Source of the DNA: Trueperella bialowiezensis
GTDB taxonomy: Bacteria; Actinomycetota; Actinomycetes; Actinomycetales; Actinomycetaceae
Reading direction: 5' to 3'
NCBI RefSeq assembly: GCF_900637955.1
Contig: NZ_LR134476.1
Location: forward strand, 1,798,001 to 1,862,000
Length of the DNA stretch: 64,000 bases
The number at the start of each line of letters is the position of its first letter. The first letter of the stretch is position 1. Position numbers and translations under genes: made by a program. Below the pieces are notes generated by a model. That model worked only from the letters and a program-made list of their open reading frames with translations. It ran no database searches and was not told where the DNA came from. This document shows, one piece after another, positions 51,701-58,426 of this stretch.

Positions 51701-52078
51701 ATGGCGCGGAAAAAGAAGGAACTGGAGCCAATCGATAACGCGATGCGGGAGCTGCTAAAGGAAGCGGTTACTGCATCGGGTGTTACTCATACCCAGATCG
51801 GCAAGCGCGTCGGCATGTCCCAAAACCGCGTCTCTACCATTCTTCGCGGTGCGACTCCTCCAGCAAGTCTCGGCGAGCTGTACATGATAGCCGATGTCAT
51901 TGGTGTGAGCGTCTCTCAACTTATCGTAGAGGCGGAGCGCGAAGTAAAGCATGCCGAGTCCGAAGGCCAATCCGTAGTAGATGACATTGCACCGCTCCTG
52001 CACTCGAGCGAATGTGGAGCGCCGTTTGTTGGAAACCAATCAGGCCAAGAGTGCGGCAAACGAACATCGCAGGGGTAG
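51701..52078 (+). CDS. XRE-family HTH regulator (first)
   Basis: This protein of about 125 residues has a Cro/C1-type helix-turn-helix at about residues 17-70: SGVTHTQIGKRVGMSQNRVSTILRG contains the recognition helices. The C-terminal 50 residues show no known domain. ATG 51701 is taken because a well-spaced promoter ends six bases before it; an in-frame ATG at 51629 would begin inside the hairpin repeat. The gene is followed after nine bases by an unknown 173-residue gene, probably in the same transcript, so the regulator may control that partner. Confidence 0.82.
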   Translation: MARKKKELEPIDNAMRELLKEAVTASGVTHTQIGKRVGMSQNRVSTILRGATPPASLGELYMIADVIGVSVSQLIVEAEREVKHAESEGQSVVDDIAPLLHSSECGAPFVGNQSGQECGKRTSQG

Positions 52079-52087
52079 TGATCGCGC

Positions 52088-52609
52088 ATGAAGGTTTCTC
52101 ACTCGGACGACGAACTGCGCGTTGCCACGGCTGACGGTGCACCCTACGAATGGCGCCATCCAGGAGAGCAGTTCGACGGACGTATTCTGCCGCCTCGAGG
52201 TTGGCGCGATATGGCGTGTTGGATCCGCGAAGATCTTTACTCTCAAGCAGAGGACATCGGCGCCCAGCGATTCAAAGTCGTCGGCATGTTAGCTGAGGTT
52301 GACCGGCTCCTTGAACGCGCTAGCTGCGGTGAGCTCAGTCAAGAGTTTCCTGACAGCATCGTCCCTTCTGGACCTAAAGATTCAGGGCGTACCGCACTGA
52401 ATCCAGACGTCATGTTCTTGCGCGTGCCTGAACCGTTCTATTTGGCGAGGCGCAGGTGTCGAGTTCGCATCTACTATGTTGAGCCAGTGGCAACTACGCT
52501 ACTTGTTTCGCTCGGCGGGCTAGTTAAAGACGTCGACATCGCAAAGACAGAAGATCAAAATGCGTTCATTCGCTTGTGTGATGGTCGTAAGGTGAAATTC
52601 TTTAGTTAA
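52088..52609 (+). CDS. Unknown 173-residue protein between two HTH regulators
   Basis: The N-terminal part is polar (SDDELRVATADG) with a short GWRDMACWIREDLYSQ helix. The C-terminal 70 residues look like a compact beta-rich fold with basic residues (FYLARRRCRVRIYYVEP, LLVSLGGLVKDVD, IRLCDGRKVKF). It has no membrane segment or signal peptide. It follows the first HTH gene by nine bases, and a second HTH gene with a palindromic operator is 78 bases downstream. The arrangement suggests the effector or toxin part of a small regulatory module, but no family was recognised, and the function is open. Confidence 0.65.
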   Translation: MKVSHSDDELRVATADGAPYEWRHPGEQFDGRILPPRGWRDMACWIREDLYSQAEDIGAQRFKVVGMLAEVDRLLERASCGELSQEFPDSIVPSGPKDSGRTALNPDVMFLRVPEPFYLARRRCRVRIYYVEPVATTLLVSLGGLVKDVDIAKTEDQNAFIRLCDGRKVKFFS

Positions 52610-52612
52610 ATA

Positions 52613-52626
52613 TGTCAAATTTGACA
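52613..52626 (+). promoter_or_regulatory. 14-bp perfect palindrome over the promoter of the second HTH gene
   Basis: TGTCAAATTTGACA is a perfect palindrome and its right half supplies TTGACA, the consensus -35 hexamer. A -10-like TGGAAT lies 18 bases further (52645-52650). It is a likely operator for autorepression by the HTH protein encoded at 52688. Confidence 0.6.
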
Positions 52627-52687
52627 TTAATATGGTTGCGGGTGTGGAATACTGACATCGAGACCATCAGAAGGGGAGAGAACTCCG

Positions 52688-53008
52688 ATGACACAGACTC
52701 CCGCAGAGCAGCTCACGGATGAGCAGCTCTTCACACTTTTTCGCGAACAGATAGACCGCGACGACAAGCTGCTGCGCGAGCTCGTCGCACAGCGCAAGCG
52801 CCTCGGCGTCTCTCAGTCTGATCTTGCCCGCCTCATGGAGACTGACCAGGGATACCTGTCCAGGCTCGAAAGCGGATCGATTAACCCACGTGTGCGCACC
52901 CTGCGTGAGTATGCTGTAGCTCTAGGCATGGAAATCCACCACACGCTCAAACCCCATTCCCCTTCCACTGTTAGAGCTGATTCTGTAGTGGAATCCCTTG
53001 AGGATTAG
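52688..53008 (+). CDS. XRE-family HTH regulator (second, antitoxin-like)
   Basis: This 106-residue protein has an N-terminal helical region (TDEQLFTLFREQIDRDDK) and a Cro/C1 HTH at about residues 36-90, with GVSQSDLARLMETDQGYLSRLESG holding the two helices. Size and layout resemble HigA-type antitoxins. AAGGGGAGAGAACTCC precedes the ATG. The palindrome at 52613-52626 fits autorepression. The gene ends beside a transposase relic and may be a survivor of the region's reshuffling. Whether the unknown upstream protein is its partner is not known. Confidence 0.82.
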   Translation: MTQTPAEQLTDEQLFTLFREQIDRDDKLLRELVAQRKRLGVSQSDLARLMETDQGYLSRLESGSINPRVRTLREYAVALGMEIHHTLKPHSPSTVRADSVVESLED

Positions 53009-53137
53009 ACGGCGTTGGATACGGCTAGTTGGCCAGCAGTGTTTGATAGCTGCTAGTGCTCCGCGTTGGCCGTCGGTGGTTACAACCAGCGGGGTGGCGT
53101 CCCTTTTGTCCATTAGCCCTTTAGACTTAATGGACAA
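53009..53137 (-). pseudogene. Transposase relic (IS256/IS1249, mutator-like)
   Basis: The minus strand encodes KRDATPLVVTTDGQRGAL, then KHCWPTSRIQRR. The VVTDGxxG block followed by a WPxxRIQR block is typical of the catalytic core of mutator-type (IS256/IS1249-like) transposases. About 43 codons remain; neither the upstream nor the downstream parts of the enzyme are found. The fragment lies between the second HTH gene and repeat copy 2 and is dead. Confidence 0.65.
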
Positions 53138-53139
53138 AA
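53104..53139. repeat. 12-bp inverted repeat at the edge of repeat copy 2
   Basis: TTTTGTCCATTA (53104-53115) and TAATGGACAAAA (53128-53139) are perfect complements with a 12-base loop. The right arm is within the direct repeat and so is also present in copy 1, but the left arm is not. Confidence 0.8.
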
Positions 53140-53274
53140 CACAAGTGTTTGGCAGGTTATGGGTCTCGGGTTCAGCGCGCGGCAGAGCTAACTCTTGAGA
53201 TTTTGCGAAACCTTGCGTATATGTGCAGCAAATCTGTAATCCTCAATCATTAGCTCCCGTTTCGTTGCGCACCG
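53120..53274. repeat. 155-bp direct repeat, copy 2
   Basis: Pairs with 50402-50556 (eight differences). Its left end is inside the transposase relic's frame. Bases 53275-53359 after it hold no supported feature before the iron box. Confidence 0.9.
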
Positions 53275-53359
53275 GCCCGGCCGGCATCCAATCCACCGCA
53301 AAACACCCGCAATACGCAGACATAGAGCGTTAGCCTGCTCTCATTTTCCGCGCGCAGCA

Positions 53360-53378
53360 TTAGGTAAGGCTAACCTAA
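53360..53378 (+). promoter_or_regulatory. DtxR/IdeR iron box
   Basis: TTAGGTAAGGCTAACCTAA matches the 19-bp DtxR/IdeR consensus TTAGGTTAGGCTAACCTAA at 18 positions. It ends three bases before the GTG start of the ABC transporter gene, so iron-loaded repressor would block transcription. TAACCT (53371-53376) inside the box could be the -10 element. Confidence 0.88.
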
Positions 53379-53381
53379 GTA

Positions 53382-55181
53382 GTGCGCCCGGATTTTTCAC
53401 TGGCCGGAGCGCTAGAAAGCGATACTGATATGACGGTTAATGACCTCACTCGCCCGGCACATCCGGCGATGATTCTCTCCGCAATCATGACTGCCCTAGG
53501 TGCAATAGCCACGCTGATTCCTTTCGTGGCTTTCCAACAGCTGGCGGTCATCTATTTTGCAGACGGGCAACCGATTGCAGGTATTACTGATCCGTGGGTG
53601 TGGGTGGTGATTGCGATCGTAGCGCTCGGCCTTGGGCAAATCCTGTATCTTGGCGGACTCGGCGTCACACATGTGGCGGAGGCGAAGCTGCGCTATCGGC
53701 TGCGCACGGATGTCGTCGCGAAAATCGATTCGATGCCACTTGGTAAGGTCTCGCAGTTGCCGCATGGGCGAATTCGCAAAATGGTGTGTGATGACACGGG
53801 CGCCATCCACGAAATCGTCGCCCACCTGCCTGGGGACTTCACGAACGCGGTCGTGTCCATATTGGTCGGCGCCGGATACTTGTTCTTTGTGGACTGGCGG
53901 CTCATGAGCCTGCTGCTTGGCGTGTGGATTGTGCTCACTGTGGTGGTCGGCGCTCAGATGCGCGGCTACGGCGATCTCACTGAGCGCTTCGGCGCGGCGG
54001 AAACAAACCTGTCATCTGCCACCGTAGAGATGCTCGAGGGTATTAAAGAGATCAAGAATTTCCAAGCCACCGACATCACGCGCACGAACGTCGCCACAGC
54101 ACGGCAGACGTACTCGGACATTTCTTACGAGTGGGCAAGTGGTTCAGGAAAGGTGACAAGCGTGCTTGGTGCGCTGTGGCGTCCGTCCACGATTTTTGTG
54201 ACGACGGCGTTAGCCGCGGCCTGGTTCGTTTCCCAAGGCTGGATGCCGCTGTCCGACACGCTGCCGTTCTTCCTCATCACGCCGGGAATCCCGGCCGGCT
54301 TTTCAACTTTTATCGGGATGACGCAGCACCTGTATGCCGCACAGATGGCCGCACAGAACACGATCAATCTGCTTACCGAAGACGACATGCCGGAAGGCAA
54401 CAAGACGGACGGCACAGGCCCAGAACCTGGCAAGGTCGAATTCGAAGACGTCACGTTTTCTTACAAGGAAGGAACGCCGGTGGTCGACGACGTCTCGTTC
54501 ACCGTCGAGCCTGGTACAGTGACCGCACTGGTCGGCCCATCCGGTGGTGGGAAGACGACGATCGCACGTCTCATCGCCCGTTTCTACGACGTCGACCAGG
54601 GGACCGTCCGCGTCTCGGGAGTCGACGTGCGGGAGGCTCATTCCTCGTGGTTGCTCTCGCAGGTGGCCGTCGTGTTGCAAGACGTGGCGCTCACCAACGA
54701 TTCGGTAGCGGATAACATCGCGATGGCCGACCCAACAGCTACGCGGGAACAGATCGAGCAGGCAGCGAAAGCAGCGTTCATCCACGATCGGATCTGCCAG
54801 CTACCCAACGGCTACGACACGATCCTCGGGGAGGAGGGCGGCCTGCTCTCGGGCGGCGAGCGCCAGCGGATCACGCTGGCCCGCGCGTATTTGCAAGACT
54901 GCCCAATCCTGATTCTGGACGAAGCCACAGCGCAGGCTGACCCGCAGTCGGAACGGGAAATCCACCGGGCGCTCAACAGCTTGGCGCGCGGCAAGACGGT
55001 CATCATGATCGCCCACCGCCTGTGGACGATCCAAGACGCCGATCAGATCCTCGTGGTCGATTCCGGCCGAATCACCGAGCGCGGCAGACACGAGGACTTG
55101 CTGGCCGCGGGCGGAACCTACACGAAGATGTGGGACGCCCAGCAACTTGCAGCAGTCGGCGAACAAGGCGGGGAGGCATAA
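53382..55181 (+). CDS. Iron-regulated ABC half-transporter (IrtA/YbtP-like)
   Basis: This 599-residue half-transporter has a six-helix exporter-type membrane domain (about residues 30-320) and a C-terminal ABC domain with Walker A GPSGGGKTT, Q-loop VLQDVALTND, signature LSGGERQR, Walker B ILILDEATAQ and the H-loop IAHR. Such exporter-fold pairs import iron-siderophores (YbtPQ, IrtAB). The DtxR box directly upstream supports an iron role. It lacks the siderophore-interacting domain of IrtA. GTG 53382 is used because it lies next to the promoter/operator; ATG 53430 is an alternative. The next gene starts one base after the stop. Confidence 0.88.
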   Translation: MRPDFSLAGALESDTDMTVNDLTRPAHPAMILSAIMTALGAIATLIPFVAFQQLAVIYFADGQPIAGITDPWVWVVIAIVALGLGQILYLGGLGVTHVAEAKLRYRLRTDVVAKIDSMPLGKVSQLPHGRIRKMVCDDTGAIHEIVAHLPGDFTNAVVSILVGAGYLFFVDWRLMSLLLGVWIVLTVVVGAQMRGYGDLTERFGAAETNLSSATVEMLEGIKEIKNFQATDITRTNVATARQTYSDISYEWASGSGKVTSVLGALWRPSTIFVTTALAAAWFVSQGWMPLSDTLPFFLITPGIPAGFSTFIGMTQHLYAAQMAAQNTINLLTEDDMPEGNKTDGTGPEPGKVEFEDVTFSYKEGTPVVDDVSFTVEPGTVTALVGPSGGGKTTIARLIARFYDVDQGTVRVSGVDVREAHSSWLLSQVAVVLQDVALTNDSVADNIAMADPTATREQIEQAAKAAFIHDRICQLPNGYDTILGEEGGLLSGGERQRITLARAYLQDCPILILDEATAQADPQSEREIHRALNSLARGKTVIMIAHRLWTIQDADQILVVDSGRITERGRHEDLLAAGGTYTKMWDAQQLAAVGEQGGEA

Positions 55182-56918
55182 ATGTGGAATTTAATGACGC
55201 GGGTGATTAACGCAGCCGAGCTGCGGGCCACGGTGGTGTGGTTCTCGCTATCGGCGGTGCTCCAGGGCGTGACGCTCGCCCTCATGATCCCGTTTCTACA
55301 AGCACTATTTTCCCGGTCGGAGTCAACGACCTCCTGGCTGATCGCGATCACGATCTCGGGCGTGGCCGCCGCCGTCGTTGATATGTATGCGATGATCCGT
55401 TCGTACCGGATATCCGTATACGAGGTGTGCGACACGATGATCGACCGGGTGGCCGACCACGTGCTGCGGCTTCCGCTGGGCTGGTTCACCGCGAAGCGGG
55501 AGGCGGCGGTGGCGAACGCGCTGTCGCGGCACGTTTCCGTGCTTTCGCACCTGGCCTCACTCGTGATTCCTAACATTTTGAACGCGATCATCGTCCCGTC
55601 CGTCATGGTGATCGCAACTGCATTTATCGACTGGCGGCTTGCGCTCATCATGGCTTTGGCTGCGATCCCGTTGGCGCTGATCTGGCGTTCCATGTCTGGG
55701 TCGATCACCCGGGCTAACGAGCGTTCGGACGCGACGGCGGAACAGGCCGCAGGGCGAATGATCGAGTTCGCACGGCTCCAGCCCGTGTTGCGGGCGACTG
55801 GAGTGGGAGCGGACTGGCAACCATTGCAAGACGCCCTTCGCAAAGATTCGGATGCCACGCTCGCGGGTTTGCGGGCGTCGGGCCGGCCGGCACAGGGATT
55901 TAACTGGGTGGTCATCCTGACGTTTGCTATCGCGGTCGCGGTCGGCTGGGCGCTCGTGTCTGGCGGGCAGCTCGATCCGGTGGCGTTCCTCGTCGTTGTC
56001 GCCGTCGTCGCCCGCACCCTGCTGCCGCTCACCCAGGTGGCCATGTTCCAAACGGAAGCGAACCGAACCGAAGTGGCAATGCGCGCGATTATCGAGATTC
56101 TCGACGCCGAACCGCTTCCCGAACCCGCCCCCGAACAGGCACAAGAGCCTGAATCCAGCGAGATCGAATTTAGCGGAGTGAGTTTTGCCTACGACGACGG
56201 GGCGCCAGTCCTTAACGACATCTCGTTCGTGGCACCCCAGGGTTCCGTGACGGCGTTGGTCGGCCCGTCTGGTTCGGGCAAGTCAACGGTGCTGCGCCTT
56301 GCAGCCCGCTTCTGGGATGTCGATAGCGGGAAGGTCACGATCGGCGGAAAAGACGTGCGCGACATCGGTTCGGTCAACATCATGGAGCGTGTTGCGATGG
56401 TGTTCCAAGACGTTTACCTGTTTAACGGGTCGATCCGGGAGAATCTACGGATCGCCAAGCCCGATGCTACCGACGCCGAGCTCGAGGTTGCGGCCAAACG
56501 GGCCCGGCTCAATCTGGTCATCGACGCGCTGCCCGACGGCTGGGACACCCAAGTGGGTCCTGCGGGCAAGAGCCTGTCGGGTGGCGAACGCCAGCGGGTG
56601 GCCATCGCCCGCGCGTTCCTTAAAGATGCGCCGATCCTCCTGCTCGATGAGATCACTTCGTCGCTCGACGGCGAAAACGAGTCGGCCATCGCGCAGGTGG
56701 TCTCCGAACTGGCTGAGGGGCGGACGGTGATCGTGGTGGCACACCGGCTGTCCACGATCAAGGAGGCCGCGCAGGTGATTTTCTTGGAGCCGACGCCGGA
56801 GGGCGCGCGGATCGCCCAGCGTGGCACGCCCGAGCAACTGGCGAACGAGCCTGGCGAGTTCGCCGACTTCACGCAGGCGCTGACGGAATCGCGTAGATGG
56901 CAGCTAACAGGAAACTGA
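55182..56918 (+). CDS. Iron-regulated ABC half-transporter, partner (IrtB/YbtQ-like)
   Basis: This 578-residue second half-transporter has the same layout: membrane domain to about residue 300, then an ABC domain with Walker A GPSGSGKST, Q-loop MVFQDVYLFNG, signature [14 protein letters not shown], Walker B ILLLDEITSSLD and H-loop VAHR, all intact. The ATG directly follows the TAA of the partner gene, so the two are made together as a heterodimer. No binding protein, siderophore synthesis gene or reductase is adjacent; the substrate could be a xenosiderophore or heme. The gene ends four bases from the convergent hydrolase gene. Confidence 0.88.
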   Translation: MWNLMTRVINAAELRATVVWFSLSAVLQGVTLALMIPFLQALFSRSESTTSWLIAITISGVAAAVVDMYAMIRSYRISVYEVCDTMIDRVADHVLRLPLGWFTAKREAAVANALSRHVSVLSHLASLVIPNILNAIIVPSVMVIATAFIDWRLALIMALAAIPLALIWRSMSGSITRANERSDATAEQAAGRMIEFARLQPVLRATGVGADWQPLQDALRKDSDATLAGLRASGRPAQGFNWVVILTFAIAVAVGWALVSGGQLDPVAFLVVVAVVARTLLPLTQVAMFQTEANRTEVAMRAIIEILDAEPLPEPAPEQAQEPESSEIEFSGVSFAYDDGAPVLNDISFVAPQGSVTALVGPSGSGKSTVLRLAARFWDVDSGKVTIGGKDVRDIGSVNIMERVAMVFQDVYLFNGSIRENLRIAKPDATDAELEVAAKRARLNLVIDALPDGWDTQVGPAGKSLSGGERQRVAIARAFLKDAPILLLDEITSSLDGENESAIAQVVSELAEGRTVIVVAHRLSTIKEAAQVIFLEPTPEGARIAQRGTPEQLANEPGEFADFTQALTESRRWQLTGN

Positions 56919-56922
56919 GCTG

Positions 56923-57720
56923 CTAAAGCGTTGCAATAGCGCGGGCGACCGCATCCGGGTAGTCGAGCATGAGCAGGTGCCGGGCGTCGTCGTAGAGCTG
57001 CGCATCGTAGGACGCGGCGCCGACCCAGATCTCGGTTAAGCCGTCGAGCCGCGGGGGAGCGAGCAGCGCGCGAACGGGTATCTTGGGTAGCCCGTGGCGG
57101 GCGCGAAGTTCGACGGCGGCGTTGGCGTGCGGGCGAAAATGCAGCCACTCGAGGGCACTCCCGCGCACTGAGACCGGGTGTGCATTCTGTGGCAGTTGCT
57201 CACGAGATAGGCGGGTTGCCAGGGTGGATCCGCCGCGGATTATTCGCCCGCCCAATGCGGATAGTTTCGCGCGATGCTTGAGCTGGCCCACCCAGGCGGC
57301 TAGGCCTGCCGGTAGCGCTCGCCGTACGTTCGGCTCTACGGACGGGTCGACGAGCACGATGCCCGCCACCACTTCGGGCCGGGTGCGCGCGAGCGCCTCG
57401 GCGTGAATGGCCCCCATCGAATGGACAACGAGTACCACAGGACGGTCAAAGCTGGCGGCCAGTTCTTCAAGTATTTTCACGTGCGTATTAAGGGCACGTA
57501 GCCCCCGAACGTTCGCGTTAGATCCCAGGGGAGTGGTCAATCCGGGCCGGTCGAAGGCCAGCCACTGGCGACCAGCCAGGCGCTCGATGACGGGCTCCCA
57601 TAGCTCAGACGTGAGCGCACAACCATTGACGAACACCGCCGGCGGTAGGTCGGCGTCGTCGCCTCCGCGATAGATCCGGATCGGAAACCCCGCTGCGGTA
57701 CTCGCCTGCCCACGCATCAT
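56923..57720 (-). CDS. Alpha/beta-hydrolase in the lysX operon
   Basis: This 265-residue alpha/beta-hydrolase has the nucleophile elbow VVHSMGA (Ser near 97), an oxyanion-loop-like VNGCALTSELWEP, an Asp region LVDPSVEP and a C-terminal His in DDARHLLM. There is no signal peptide. It is the third gene of the lysX transcript: its ATG overlaps the DUF998 stop by four bases. Hydrolases beside aminoacyl-phosphatidylglycerol synthases can remove the amino acid again, so a similar editing role is possible; this is inference. Confidence 0.85.
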   Translation of the reverse strand: MMRGQASTAAGFPIRIYRGGDDADLPPAVFVNGCALTSELWEPVIERLAGRQWLAFDRPGLTTPLGSNANVRGLRALNTHVKILEELAASFDRPVVLVVHSMGAIHAEALARTRPEVVAGIVLVDPSVEPNVRRALPAGLAAWVGQLKHRAKLSALGGRIIRGGSTLATRLSREQLPQNAHPVSVRGSALEWLHFRPHANAAVELRARHGLPKIPVRALLAPPRLDGLTEIWVGAASYDAQLYDDARHLLMLDYPDAVARAIATL

Positions 57721-58421
57721 GGTGCCTCCACCCGCCGAGCGCCTGGGTGGAAACGGGCGTCAAGGCTGGAATCTGCGTCGAGGTGGAAGATTAGGTAGGC
57801 AAACCAGCCCGTCGTGGCAAGAACTTGTATTGCTTGCCAGATGCCGTGCCCGCGGCCAACCGTAAAGGCGATCGCGATCGTGGCCAGCATGGCGCCTCCA
57901 ATGAGCAGCCCCACTGCTAGTACGCCACGAGACCTGTGTACCCACCACACGACGGCAACCGACACCATGATGGCCGTGCCCACGAGCGTCGAGGCCGCGG
58001 TGTGCATGAAGAACTCGGGTGCGAAGAAGTTTTCTGCCTCGCGTGCTTTGCAGGCCGCGTCGAACGTCGTCGCACAGGGCATCGGAAACACGGCGTCGAC
58101 CACCGTGAACACGGCGAAGGCACCTAACGCTGCGGACAAATAACCAGCCGCTGCACCCAGCCAGCCCCGCCAGCGGCGCGCTCCCACGATTGCCAGCACG
58201 CCGACGGTGATCGCCGCTAGGCAGTCGGCGCTGCGGAAGAACCACGACGCCGGTTGATCCTTCGCCGCAAGCTCGGACAGGTAGCCGATGAACGGGGAGT
58301 GGGAGCCTGTCGCGGTCCACCACACCCACGAGTTGTAGAGCACGGCGATGAGCACCGCGAACGCGATCTTGCCCGGCGTGATCTGCACGCGCACGGGCGT
58401 GCCATTCTTCTTCATGGCCAT
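57717..58421 (-). CDS. DUF998-family membrane protein
   Basis: This protein of about 234 residues has six or seven hydrophobic segments and a basic N-terminus (MKKNGTPVRVQ). Conserved features are YNSWVWW, the VVDAVFPMPC turn with Cys and a later CKAREAENFFAPEFFMHTAAS, and GRGHGIWQ near the end, all typical of DUF998. ATG 58421 lies five bases past the lysX stop, giving coupled translation (58415 is the alternative). Its place between lysX and the hydrolase suggests a job in lysylated-lipid handling or cell-surface charge; the biochemical role is unknown. Confidence 0.85.
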   Translation of the reverse strand: MAMKKNGTPVRVQITPGKIAFAVLIAVLYNSWVWWTATGSHSPFIGYLSELAAKDQPASWFFRSADCLAAITVGVLAIVGARRWRGWLGAAAGYLSAALGAFAVFTVVDAVFPMPCATTFDAACKAREAENFFAPEFFMHTAASTLVGTAIMVSVAVVWWVHRSRGVLAVGLLIGGAMLATIAIAFTVGRGHGIWQAIQVLATTGWFAYLIFHLDADSSLDARFHPGARRVEAP

Positions 58422-58426
58422 AGAGT

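Noticed and set aside
49284-53380. att-type duplication of the ssrA 3' end
   Set aside because: The sequence before 49657 was looked for through 53380 and no second copy was seen by eye; no integrase gene is present.
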